From: an uncultured Muribaculaceae bacterium
GTDB taxonomy: Bacteria; Bacteroidota; Bacteroidia; Bacteroidales; Muribaculaceae
Assembly (NCBI GenBank): GCA_947627615.1
Contig: CANQWS010000006.1
Location: 1 to 64,000, forward strand
Reading direction: 5' to 3'
Length of the DNA: 64,000 nt
The notes beneath the pieces are model-generated. The model made no database searches. It had not been told where the DNA came from and saw nothing but the letters and a program-made list of their open reading frames with translations. The position numbers and the translations under genes are program-made. This document shows, in pieces, positions 30,281 to 40,220 of the stretch. The stretch's first letter is position 1, and each line of letters starts with the position of its first letter.

Positions 30281-30787
30281 ATGTCCACCTTAGCCGTTGT
30301 TCTCATAGTGATTTCGTCGCTGCTCACGCTCTGGAGCGTGGCCTCGGCGTTCGTTTCGTGGCGCTGGGCCGCCGCCACCGCTTATGCGGCCCTGTGGCCC
30401 CTCTGCTATATCCCCGGCATGGAGATACCGGAATCGCTGCTGATATTCTGGGGCATAGCGGCGCTGATAGCCCTAGGCATCAACTATATGCTCCCCTTCG
30501 AGGTGGCCACGGCGAGACTCGGCATGGGATTCATGACCGGAGGCGCCCTCTGCGGCATGATGGTGGGTCTGATAGCCTCGTCCAATGCCGGGACTATATG
30601 CGGTTCCGCTGCCGGAGTGCTTCTCGGCGCCATAGCGTTCAGCCGCACCCGACGCGGCGTCATGATGGAGTTCCCGTCGAAGAAATTTTTCAATTACCTC
30701 ATGGCCAAAGGACTTCCGCTGGTGGTTATCATGTCATCGGCCGGTCTTGTGATAATGGCCTGTTACCAGTTTTTCACTATGAATTGA
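30281..30787 (+). CDS. Small integral membrane protein, unknown function
   Basis: Four or more predicted TMs; tightly linked to the downstream gene. Confidence 0.7.
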   Translation: MSTLAVVLIVISSLLTLWSVASAFVSWRWAAATAYAALWPLCYIPGMEIPESLLIFWGIAALIALGINYMLPFEVATARLGMGFMTGGALCGMMVGLIASSNAGTICGSAAGVLLGAIAFSRTRRGVMMEFPSKKFFNYLMAKGLPLVVIMSSAGLVIMACYQFFTMN

Positions 30788-30791
30788 CCCT

Positions 30792-31502
30792 ATGAAGCGA
30801 TTGTTCTTTATAATAGCGTTAGTCTCGGCTCTCTCGGCGGTCACCTCCGCCCAGCTCCCTTTCGAGCGGCTCACCCGCACCAAGCCCGACCTCGCGAAGA
30901 TTCGCGCGGAAATAACGGACCGCGGCTCAAAATACTACTATCCGGTGCTCATGAAAGAGTATCTCAGCGAGGACACGGTGATGAAACTCGACAAATACCG
31001 CCGCCTCTATCTGGGCTACATGTTTCAGGAGGACTATGACCCTTACCGTCCGTCGGCCGCTCCGGACATGACCGGACCTCTCTATCACTCCACGCTGCCC
31101 ACGTCGGCCCAGTGCGAGCAGATAATAGCCAACGCCAAGACCGCGCTTGCCGGCAACCCGTTTGACCTGCGGCAGATGAGCGCCATGATTGCGGCCCTGA
31201 ACATTCTGGGAAAGAAGGACCAGGCCGCCCGATGGCAGTACAAGTTGAACCATCTGCTGATGACCATAGTCTCCACCGGCACCGGCGAGGACGAGGAACA
31301 TGCCTGGTTCGTCATTGAGCCGCAGCACGAGTATGTGCTGCTGAACATGATGGGCTATCAGGTGACAAACCATCTGTTCTACGACCCGTTCTACGAATAC
31401 CTCACCGTGGTGGACCTCAACGCCGGTAAAAAAGGCGGTTTCTACTTCAACCTCCAGCCCATGCTTCAGGAGCATTACCGGAAGTTCCCCGACGAACTCT
31501 GA
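30792..31502 (+). CDS. DUF4919-like secreted protein
   Basis: Signal peptide; GSKYYYPVLMKEYLSEDTVMKLDKYRRLYLGYMFQEDYDPYRPS; TGTGEDEEHAWFVIEPQHEYVLLNMMGY. Confidence 0.65.
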   Translation: MKRLFFIIALVSALSAVTSAQLPFERLTRTKPDLAKIRAEITDRGSKYYYPVLMKEYLSEDTVMKLDKYRRLYLGYMFQEDYDPYRPSAAPDMTGPLYHSTLPTSAQCEQIIANAKTALAGNPFDLRQMSAMIAALNILGKKDQAARWQYKLNHLLMTIVSTGTGEDEEHAWFVIEPQHEYVLLNMMGYQVTNHLFYDPFYEYLTVVDLNAGKKGGFYFNLQPMLQEHYRKFPDEL

Positions 31503-31831
31503 CCAGAACCGTCCGCGGTTTCCGAATAAAAATATACGTTGCTGTCAGATGATTTTCCCGTCGGGCGGCAATTTTTTTGTGCGTGTGGCGGAATGAAAAA
31601 ATCGGGTAAAAAAGGTCCGATTGCATGAAAAACAAGCGGTTGGACGTGGTGAACGGAATGTGTCATGGCATTTTGAACTGATTATTTCCTTAATTGAATA
31701 GCTTTTCAGGGAGGTTTGGTGCGGCAATACATAATTTTGCATCGTCGCCTATAAGACGATTTTGAGATTATAAACCAAATTTCTAACTGTTTAAATTTTT
31801 TCAACTGTTAAATTTAATACCCCCAATCATT

Positions 31832-34600
31832 ATGAAAAGAAATCTACTTTTGGGATTTGCGCTTTTCGCAGGGTTTGCCGCACAGGCGGTAACTTCCCCC
31901 TACACGGGTTCCGAGGCAGCTGAAGGCACCTACTATCTCTACCAGGTGGAGACAAACCAGTGGCTTCAGCCCAACATGCGGGACATGGGCCAGTGGACCA
32001 CTTACGGTACGCTTGGCAGCGTCGGTATTGATGTCCAGCTTCTCAAGCCGGAAGGCAAGAACTTCGAAGGCTGGCAGATCAACGTGAACTTCACCGGCAA
32101 CGGTGAACTCAACGGCTCCGACCAGGACCGTTTCTTCTTTGACCAGAATGACCGTGCTCTCTGTGACTGGATTTTCGAACCGGTTGAACTCGAAGGCGGC
32201 GGCCATGCCTACAAAATCATGATCAAGGCCAACGACCCCGATTCACGTGACCGTGACAAAATTGCCAACGACACCTATATCGGTGCAAAGGACGGTCTTC
32301 TCTCCGACAATCCCGAGGATTTCACCTGGCAGCTCGTCAGCAAGAAGGAGCGCGAGGAAAAAATGATCGCCGCTTCAGCCAACGGTCCTCAGGACGCTTC
32401 ATGGCTTATCCCCTGGTATGACGGTGGCCGCAATGACAAACGTGACCGTCAGTGGACCCACGAGGTCAACAACAATCAGGGCGGTAACTGGGGCAATGGC
32501 GGCTCAAACGGTTATCCGGTATTCGAGTACTGGCACTATATAACCATGACCCGCAGCATCACCCTCACCGACCTGCCCAATGGAACCTACAAATTCTCTG
32601 TTCAGGCTTACTACCGCGACGGTGAGATTGACAATGCATGCGCCCAGCGTTACGTTGACAATGCCTACGTGCCCCGCGCGTTCTACTATGCCGGCGCACA
32701 GAAGAAGGCCGTGATGTCAATCTGGGACGACGCTCAGGACCAGGCCACCGACGGTTTCTCATGGACCACCGACCTCGACGGAACATGGACTGACCACAAA
32801 TATGTGCCCAACTCCCTCCCCGAGGCCGCTACCGCCATGTTCAACGGTCACTACATCAACGAGTACCTCACCGTTCCCGTGAACGACGGACAGCTTGCCA
32901 TCGGTATCGACAAACCGGAAGGCGAATTCCGTGACTGGCTGATCACAAAACGTATGTATCTCCAGTATGTTGGTCAGGAGACCCAGCCCGAAGACCTCTC
33001 AGGCCTGCAAAAAGAACTCAGCGACCTGATCACTCTGGGCGAAAGCCTTCCCGAAGTGCCTTCGCTGACTGCCGCCATTGAGGAAGCCAAAGCTTCTCTC
33101 GGTACCTCTTCTTCATCCACAGCTCTTCTGAGCAACATCAACAAAATGAAGAAAATCACGAGAGCCGTATCGTCGGCAAAAGATGTGATCGCTACCTATA
33201 ACGCCACCAAAAAGTACGTCAAGGGCAGCATCGCCTCCGCTGAAGAAAGATTCAACAAAGCCGATTCAAAAGGCGGCTTCGAGGACGCTCTCAAGGAACT
33301 CCGCTATCTGCGTCGCCGCGAGGCCCGCGAAATACATGAAAATGTGTTCAAAGGAAATGTACCCGCAGCCGGTGAGTTCTATCTCTATAATGTGGGCCAG
33401 AAGCAGTTCCTCTGCGGTGGTTCTGACTGGGGCGCACACGCAGCCCTCGGCATGCCCGGTTTGCTTTTGACTCTCGAGGACGCGAATCCCGACATGCTTG
33501 ACTTCCATATCGAGACCGGACTCTACAACGGTGATGACAAACACTATCTGAACTATCGCGGTTACATGGATTGCCCCAAGGCCGGCGCATGGCGCTTCGT
33601 GCCCGTTGAAGGCAAGGAAAATGTCTACAACATCGCTCAGACCGATTATCCCGACGCTTTCTGGATCTGGGATCCCTATACATCCGTTGACGACGGTCAC
33701 TCTGACGAGACCACCGTCTGCACCGAAAGACGCGGTGTTGATCTCTCTGACGAGAACGCACAATGGATGCTCGTGACCAAGGCCGACCGTGACGCTCTCA
33801 TGGAGAAAGCCTCGCTCGAGAACCCCGTTGATGTCAGCTACTATATCCAGTCGCCCAACTTCAGCCAGCGCGAGGATGTTTCGGGATGGACAGGTAACGA
33901 TTTCGCAATCTGGGAACGTGGTGCAAACCACTATGACTTCTGCGGCGAGTCATGGAATACCGGCAAATTCGATATATCCCAGATGATTCAGGGCCTTCCT
34001 GCCGGTATCTATGCCACAAGCGCTCAGGGCTTCTATCGCAACGGCCGTCACAACACCATCGTTGAGAACGAAAACACCATCTATGGTCAGGCCGACCTCG
34101 AACCGCTACAGAATGCATATCTGTCCGGCAATCTCGAAGAAGACGATGTTCCCTTCCCCAGCATCACAGCTGAAAGCGGCAATGCCCCCGGCGAAGGTAG
34201 CAAGACCACTTCTGAGGACGGCACTGTGACCTACGAGATACCTTACGACTGCGTACAGGCTTCCAATTACTTCAAGAGCGGTCTCTACAAGACCTACGCA
34301 GTGTCGGAACTCGGTGACGGTGATGAATATTACATCGGAGCCAGCAAGAGCGAACAGGCCAATCCTCAGGACTGGGTTGTGTTCGACAACTTCCGCATCG
34401 TCTACTACGGTAAGGACACCACCAAGGAAGCCGTCAAGGAAGCTATCCTGGCCGGTATCGACGACATTGTGACCGACGAGAACATCGACGGCCAGCGTCC
34501 CGCCGACAACCGCATCTACAACCTTCTCGGTATACCCGTCGAGAACCCCACAGCTCCCGGCATCTATATCCAGAACGGTCAGAAGTTCATCGTGAAATAA
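31832..34600 (+). CDS. Large secreted protein of two diverged copies of one module separated by a helical linker, with a C-terminal sorting-like tail
   Basis: Signal peptide; paired motifs (see findings); C-terminus IYNLLGIPVENPTAPGIYIQNGQKFIVK. Confidence 0.8.
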   Translation: MKRNLLLGFALFAGFAAQAVTSPYTGSEAAEGTYYLYQVETNQWLQPNMRDMGQWTTYGTLGSVGIDVQLLKPEGKNFEGWQINVNFTGNGELNGSDQDRFFFDQNDRALCDWIFEPVELEGGGHAYKIMIKANDPDSRDRDKIANDTYIGAKDGLLSDNPEDFTWQLVSKKEREEKMIAASANGPQDASWLIPWYDGGRNDKRDRQWTHEVNNNQGGNWGNGGSNGYPVFEYWHYITMTRSITLTDLPNGTYKFSVQAYYRDGEIDNACAQRYVDNAYVPRAFYYAGAQKKAVMSIWDDAQDQATDGFSWTTDLDGTWTDHKYVPNSLPEAATAMFNGHYINEYLTVPVNDGQLAIGIDKPEGEFRDWLITKRMYLQYVGQETQPEDLSGLQKELSDLITLGESLPEVPSLTAAIEEAKASLGTSSSSTALLSNINKMKKITRAVSSAKDVIATYNATKKYVKGSIASAEERFNKADSKGGFEDALKELRYLRRREAREIHENVFKGNVPAAGEFYLYNVGQKQFLCGGSDWGAHAALGMPGLLLTLEDANPDMLDFHIETGLYNGDDKHYLNYRGYMDCPKAGAWRFVPVEGKENVYNIAQTDYPDAFWIWDPYTSVDDGHSDETTVCTERRGVDLSDENAQWMLVTKADRDALMEKASLENPVDVSYYIQSPNFSQREDVSGWTGNDFAIWERGANHYDFCGESWNTGKFDISQMIQGLPAGIYATSAQGFYRNGRHNTIVENENTIYGQADLEPLQNAYLSGNLEEDDVPFPSITAESGNAPGEGSKTTSEDGTVTYEIPYDCVQASNYFKSGLYKTYAVSELGDGDEYYIGASKSEQANPQDWVVFDNFRIVYYGKDTTKEAVKEAILAGIDDIVTDENIDGQRPADNRIYNLLGIPVENPTAPGIYIQNGQKFIVK

Positions 34601-34641
34601 CACACGCTTCTTACTTATAAGAGTTTCCAAATAGGTTTTAA

Positions 34642-34685
34642 GGCCCCGCATCAGCCAAGGCATTCAGCCGGCACGATGTGGGGCC
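34642..34685 (+). terminator. Hairpin terminator-like element (GGCCCCGCATC / GATGTGGGGCC)
   Basis: 11-bp stem with one G-U pair, followed by ATATTTTGT. Confidence 0.6.
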
Positions 34686-34902
34686 ATATTTTGTCCCGTC
34701 CCGTCCCGAAACAAATCATATTCCAAAAAAAAAGTGGCAGTTTTGCCAGTTTTTTGGAATACGGGAGGCGCGGGGACCGACAATTAACCTTCGTGTTAAA
34801 TTTATTTAACATTGTGGCAGGGGGCGGACGTGCCTTTATTGCTAATTTTGCAATATAAACAAACTGGAGCCAATCACTCATCACATCAACCTTGAATCTG
34901 AT

Positions 34903-37900
34903 ATGAATCTGTGGAGACTTATTAAGGGAATGCTCTTGCTGACGTTGCTTTTCATTCTGAATCCGACGGCGTCGGCCGACCCCGTGCCCGCGCCGTTGCA
35001 GCTTGTCAACACCGACATAGCCCGTAATACCAACAATATATGTGCCCTGCGTGACCGCTACGGATTTCTGTGGGTGGGCACCACCACCGGCCTCAGTTGC
35101 TACGACGGCAACGGGACCCCGGTCTATTTCAACCATTCGGGGCGTCTGCGCTCCACGGCCAATATCTCCATAAGCACGCTGTTCGAGTATGGCGACAACG
35201 TGTGGTTCGGCGGAACAAGAGGCCTCTATGTGTTTGACCGAAAGAACAATACCTCGAGCCATTTCCCCTTCCGCACACGCTACGGGGTGCAGATTAGCTC
35301 GCAGGTGGATAAGATTCTCGCCACCCCTGACAACCGCATCTGGATATGCACCCAGGGACAGGGATTTTTCATATTCAACACCGCCGACAGCACCCTGACG
35401 CAGGACAGCCGCCACGGCTCCTTCTATTCGGACATGGCCGTGGGCAGCAACGGTCTGGTGTATCTCGCATCGCTCAACGGCCAGATACAGTCATTCAGGC
35501 CCGACGGCAAATTCTCCGGCACGGTCAATCTGCCGGAATACGTGATGAACAAATCGCGTATCTCCATGGCAGCCAGCGGAAATGACATCTGGCTCTCGTC
35601 AGGCTCGGACCTTTACCGGCTCGACACCGTGACCGGGCAGGTGACAAGGGTGCTCCACAACTCGGCCGCAGGACTGATCAACATGCTGCTCACCGGCCGC
35701 GACGGAAACATTTTCCTCGCTTCCGACACCGGCCTGTGGGACTACAGCCCGGTTACCGGACAGATCGAGAAAGTGCGCACGTCAACTTCCAACGGAGCGG
35801 CCGTCAGAGACCCGCGCGTGACCTCGCTCGCCGCCGATACCGACGGCAATGTGCTGCTGGTCACCCCTATGGGCGGAATCCTCGAACTGCTCACACGCCA
35901 GCCGGCTTTCAGTTTCAGGCCCATCACGGACGATACCGGAAGCTACAACATTGTCTACGCTCTTTGCCCGCGCGCCGGCTCTCAGGGCCTTTGGGTAGGC
36001 TCCGATCTCGGTCTGGGATTCTATAATCTCGAAAGCCATGCCTACGTTCCGGTCAGTGTCCCGGGACTCGGCTCCGGCGCCGTGACAGCCATAACCCCCG
36101 ACGGGACAAACCTGTGGCTCGCCACCCGGCATTCCGGCCTGATTCTCTTCGATACGCTGACGGGCACCTCGCGCCACTACACGTATGACGCCAATATCCC
36201 TTATACCATAGGCAGCAACGAGGTCAACGAAGTGTTCATAACCGACCGCGGCGAGCATTTCGTGCTGACCGACGGAGGACTTAACGTGTTCTTGCCTGAG
36301 ACTGACAATTTCAAGCAGCGCACCGAAATAGGCCAGAACATGCGCATGGTCACCATGGCCGAGGACCGCCAGGGCCGGCTCTGGGCGGCCACGCAGAAAG
36401 AGGGCGTGCATTTCCTCCGCAAGGGAGAGACGCGTTTCGTGGCGTTCGACAGTAAGATTCTGGGGGCCGCGCCGGTAACCTCCATGCTGTGTGACAGCCG
36501 CGGAACCCTGTGGATGGCCACGGAGAGCGACGGCGTGTATTATTTCGACGAAGAGGCCGGCGATTTTGTGCCGCTTGACGTGCCTGTGCTGAAATTAGGC
36601 CCGATAACTCTGCTTGAGGAAGACAAGGACGGACGCATCTGGATAGGCTCCGACAATATACTGGTGCGCATTGACGGCAACCGCAATGTCCACTATTTCA
36701 ATTTCAGCCGCTATGCCGGACGCATTCCGGTGGCCCGTTCGGGCTGCCGTCTGCCCTCGGGCGAGATAGCACTCGGAAGCCGCAACGGCTTCATCACGTT
36801 CATGCCGGGAATGATGACCACGGACGAAAACAAGATAAAGGTGTTTCCCCGTTCCATCAGCTTCCCCTACATGGCCGATGACACGGAGGAACTCCGCCGT
36901 CTGGGCCTCGACAAGCTTCTCTACACCTGTGACGGGGTTGAGATTCCATACGACCACAACAGCTTCACCATCAACCTGTCATCGACCCATCCGGTTGACA
37001 TGCCGCAGGTGAGATATGACTACATGCTTTCCGGCGTTGACCAGGGCTGGGTGGTAGGCGTTGGTTCCGACGGAGTCACCTACAACAATCTCGAGCCGGG
37101 CACCTACGAGTTTCTGGTTCGCCCGAGCGGAATGGCCGATAATGCGGCTAAGCGGCTGATGATAAAGGTGTTGCCGCCGTGGTACAGGACCACGATAGCC
37201 TACGTGGTCTACGTGTTGCTCGGGCTGCTGATGGCGTGGTGCATATTCATTCTCTCGCGTCGCCGTATCCGCCGCCACTACCGCCGCCGCATGGAGCAGA
37301 TGAGCATCCAGAAGGAGCGCGAGATGTTCCAGTCAAAGACCCGCTATTTCGTTGACCTCGTGCATGAGATACGCACGCCGCTGATGCTCATAAGCCTGCC
37401 GCTGGAGCATATAGCCGAGGGCGTGGTGGGCAAGGACGCCCCGGCATCGGGCCGCATGACCAAATATGTGCGCTCTATGCAGCGCAATCTCAACTATCTT
37501 CTCGGAATAACCAATCAGCTTCTCGATTTCCGCAAGGTGGAGAACACCAACGAGATAAATCTGAAATTCTCGCGCGTGAACCTCAACGAAATGCTGTCGA
37601 CGATATGCCACCGTTTCGACGAGCCTCTGAAGGCCGACGGAAAGGAGCTGACCCTGAAGCTTCCGGAGCAGGAAATCACTGCCACCCTCGACGCCGAAAA
37701 GACCGAGCGCATGCTGATGAATCTGCTCGGCAACGCCCTGAAGTATTCCAGGACGCATGTCGATGTGGTCCTTGCCGCGAAAGGCGACGGCGAAGTGACC
37801 GTTTCCGTGGCCGACGACGGTCCGGGCGTGCCTGAAAAGGAAAGAGAGCGCATTTTCGACACCTACTACCAGATCGGTAACGACAATGTGGCCGCCTCTC

Positions 37901-38892
37901 TGGGAACCGGTCTCGGTCTGGCCTACGCCAAGCTTGTAGCGGTGTCACACAAGGGCGACATCACGGTTGCCGAAAGCCCGCGCGGCGGTGCGCTCTTCAC
38001 CATCACCTTCCCTCTGGGCCTTGACATCGAAGTGGCCGACGAGGCCGTTCCCGAGGTGGTGGAAGAGGAAGCCGCCGAGACCGGCGAGGCTGTGAAACAG
38101 GATGTGACGGTGATGGTGGTGGAGGACAACCGCGAACTCCGCGACATGGTCACCGAATCGCTCGGCCGCTACTATACTATTCTGACGGCTTCTGACGGCG
38201 AAGAGGCGCTCAAGGTGCTTGACTCGAAGAACGTCGACATCATTGTCAGCGACGTGATGATGCCCGGAATGGACGGCATGGAGCTCTGCCGCAGAGTGAA
38301 GGCCGATGTGAACTATTCCCACATACCGTTCATCATACTGACCGCCAAGACCGGAGAGGACGCCCACAATCAGGCCATGGAATGCGGCGCCGATGTGTTC
38401 CTGGTGAAACCGTTCCCAATAGGGCGTCTGCGTAATCAGATAGCCAATATCCTGCGCACCCGTCACCTCTTCTACAAGCGCATCCGTACGGCCAACCCGC
38501 TCGTGGACCTCAAGTCAAAGGACGACGGTGACAGGATTCCGGCCCTGAACCGCTACGAGGCCGAGTTCCTCGAGAAGATGAACAGCATTATCAAGGAAAA
38601 CATAGGCGACGAGGAATTCTCCATCGACGTGCTCGCCGAGAACCTCAACATGAGCCGTTCGAGCTTCTACCGCAAGATTACGGCCGTGGTTGGCATGCCT
38701 CCGGGCGATTATCTGAAGACATTCCGCCTGAATTATGCCGCCGAGCTGCTGATTGACGGATGCAGGGTTACGGAAGTGGCCTCCAACGTGGGATTCACCT
38801 CGTCAAGCTATTTTGCCAAATGTTTCCGTGACAAGTTCGGGATGCTGCCCAGCGAGTATGTGGCTTCAAGGAGCGCCGAAAACGGGCAGTGA
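34903..38892 (+). CDS. Hybrid two-component system regulator (HTCS): Reg_prop propeller, Y_Y_Y, HisKA, HATPase, REC, AraC HTH
   Basis: RYGFLWVGTTTGLSCYDG repeats; FVDLVHEIRTPLMLI; VMVVEDNRELRDMV, IIVSDVMMPGMDG; AraC VTEVASNVGFTSSSYFAKCFRDKFGMLPSEY. Confidence 0.97.
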   Translation: MNLWRLIKGMLLLTLLFILNPTASADPVPAPLQLVNTDIARNTNNICALRDRYGFLWVGTTTGLSCYDGNGTPVYFNHSGRLRSTANISISTLFEYGDNVWFGGTRGLYVFDRKNNTSSHFPFRTRYGVQISSQVDKILATPDNRIWICTQGQGFFIFNTADSTLTQDSRHGSFYSDMAVGSNGLVYLASLNGQIQSFRPDGKFSGTVNLPEYVMNKSRISMAASGNDIWLSSGSDLYRLDTVTGQVTRVLHNSAAGLINMLLTGRDGNIFLASDTGLWDYSPVTGQIEKVRTSTSNGAAVRDPRVTSLAADTDGNVLLVTPMGGILELLTRQPAFSFRPITDDTGSYNIVYALCPRAGSQGLWVGSDLGLGFYNLESHAYVPVSVPGLGSGAVTAITPDGTNLWLATRHSGLILFDTLTGTSRHYTYDANIPYTIGSNEVNEVFITDRGEHFVLTDGGLNVFLPETDNFKQRTEIGQNMRMVTMAEDRQGRLWAATQKEGVHFLRKGETRFVAFDSKILGAAPVTSMLCDSRGTLWMATESDGVYYFDEEAGDFVPLDVPVLKLGPITLLEEDKDGRIWIGSDNILVRIDGNRNVHYFNFSRYAGRIPVARSGCRLPSGEIALGSRNGFITFMPGMMTTDENKIKVFPRSISFPYMADDTEELRRLGLDKLLYTCDGVEIPYDHNSFTINLSSTHPVDMPQVRYDYMLSGVDQGWVVGVGSDGVTYNNLEPGTYEFLVRPSGMADNAAKRLMIKVLPPWYRTTIAYVVYVLLGLLMAWCIFILSRRRIRRHYRRRMEQMSIQKEREMFQSKTRYFVDLVHEIRTPLMLISLPLEHIAEGVVGKDAPASGRMTKYVRSMQRNLNYLLGITNQLLDFRKVENTNEINLKFSRVNLNEMLSTICHRFDEPLKADGKELTLKLPEQEITATLDAEKTERMLMNLLGNALKYSRTHVDVVLAAKGDGEVTVSVADDGPGVPEKERERIFDTYYQIGNDNVAASLGTGLGLAYAKLVAVSHKGDITVAESPRGGALFTITFPLGLDIEVADEAVPEVVEEEAAETGEAVKQDVTVMVVEDNRELRDMVTESLGRYYTILTASDGEEALKVLDSKNVDIIVSDVMMPGMDGMELCRRVKADVNYSHIPFIILTAKTGEDAHNQAMECGADVFLVKPFPIGRLRNQIANILRTRHLFYKRIRTANPLVDLKSKDDGDRIPALNRYEAEFLEKMNSIIKENIGDEEFSIDVLAENLNMSRSSFYRKITAVVGMPPGDYLKTFRLNYAAELLIDGCRVTEVASNVGFTSSSYFAKCFRDKFGMLPSEYVASRSAENGQ

Positions 38893-39891
38893 ATTCTCGT
38901 CCCAGGTGATTTTCTTCATTCTGACCTGTGAATACTGCATTCTGTCACGCATGGTCTTGACCTGATAGAGCATGTAGGACTCGGCGGGATTGTCGGTGTG
39001 GATAACGGAAATGTTCGATGCTCCGAACAGTTCGCTGTCGGCGGCGGCGAGGAACTGTGGCTCGCTGACCTTGGTCCATGACCTGGGGTCGAGAAGATCG
39101 GACGATGTGCTCGCATAGAGCATTCCGAGGGAGTTATAGGTGGTCCAGATACCGCTCGCGGAGTAGGTGACAATGACGTATTTGCCATCGGGCGAGAGGA
39201 ATGCCTCGGGATTCTCGTTGACAAAGATGGGATAGGCCGAGCGGGAGCCGTCGGGGTTTATCCACTGGCGTTCCCATTCGTATTCGGGAGTGGAGAGCAG
39301 CACCCTCTGTGACTTGAGAGTCCAGGGATTTTCCATCTCGGCTATGAATATGCACTGGGTCTCGGTTTCCGTGCGGCGGCGCTGCCAGCCTGACCAGAGC
39401 ATGTACTGGCGTCCGTTGACCGTTATGACTGACGGATGTATGCCGAAATTCCAGTCACTGTTGGTCAGAACGGGTCCGCGGAGCTTCCACTGGCCCTCCA
39501 TCGGGTTCTCCGAATCGTTCTCGAGCACGTAGATCTGGTGGTTGTCGGTGTTCTTGCCGTTGTCGGCCTCGAAATATATGAACCAGCGGTCATTGATTCT
39601 GTGGATTTCAGGCGACCAGAAATTATGCATGCTGTCCGTGCGCCAGATGATCTTGCGCTCGGCCTTGGCGATGTCAGGCAGGGTAGGGGCGCTGTAGAGC
39701 ACCACAATTCCGGGCTCGTCGAGCTGCATGGTATAATAATAGGTGCCATTGTGGCTCGCCACGCTTGGGTAAGCTCCTTTGGGGAACAGAGTGAGCGGCT
39801 GTTCGTCGGTATCGGATGCGGAACCCGGGCGGCCGCAGGCGGAGAAGATGGTGATAATGGCTGTAAGCACCAGGAGTGATGAATGTCTCAT
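38866..39891 (-). CDS. GH43-like five-bladed propeller lipoprotein, possibly catalytically degenerate
   Basis: Lipobox FSAC; MHNFWSPEIHRINDRWFIYFEADN; PEAFLSPDGKYVIVTYSASGIWTTYNSLGML. Confidence 0.8.
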   Translation of the reverse strand: MRHSSLLVLTAIITIFSACGRPGSASDTDEQPLTLFPKGAYPSVASHNGTYYYTMQLDEPGIVVLYSAPTLPDIAKAERKIIWRTDSMHNFWSPEIHRINDRWFIYFEADNGKNTDNHQIYVLENDSENPMEGQWKLRGPVLTNSDWNFGIHPSVITVNGRQYMLWSGWQRRRTETETQCIFIAEMENPWTLKSQRVLLSTPEYEWERQWINPDGSRSAYPIFVNENPEAFLSPDGKYVIVTYSASGIWTTYNSLGMLYASTSSDLLDPRSWTKVSEPQFLAAADSELFGASNISVIHTDNPAESYMLYQVKTMRDRMQYSQVRMKKITWDENSLPVFGAP

Positions 39892-40155
39892 AGGATGGTT
39901 TTTCGTGGTGTTGATGAGCTGCAAAGTTAGTAAATATCATTGAGAAATTCCATTATATGAAATAAAATAGTGAGTCACAAAAAAACGGCACGTGATGTTC
40001 CCCCGCCGGTCAGGACCGCTCCCGGACGCTCCGAAAGGCCAATTCACGACCGTAATTCACTAATTTTTTGATGCTGAATAGATATTTCACATATTTGAAC
40101 GAATATTGTTGTTGGATTAACTTTATTTTTAATTCCTTTGCTTCGGATTTCAGTC

Positions 40156-40185
40156 CGGTTTCAGAGGGACTGTGGTCCGTAACCG
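40156..40185 (+). repeat. Nested inverted-repeat region upstream of the glutaminase-A-like gene (CGGTT...GGAC-TGTG-GTCC...AACCG)
   Basis: Read directly; could be a 5'UTR hairpin or regulator site. Confidence 0.35.
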
Positions 40186-40220
40186 TAAAAATCTAACCTT
40201 ACAATACATCAAAGTAACAA

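Noticed and set aside
34703-34718. Repeated CCCGT units (GTCCCGTCCCGTCCCG) as a microsatellite of interest
   Set aside because: Only about three 5-bp units downstream of a terminator; too short to support a phase-variation claim.
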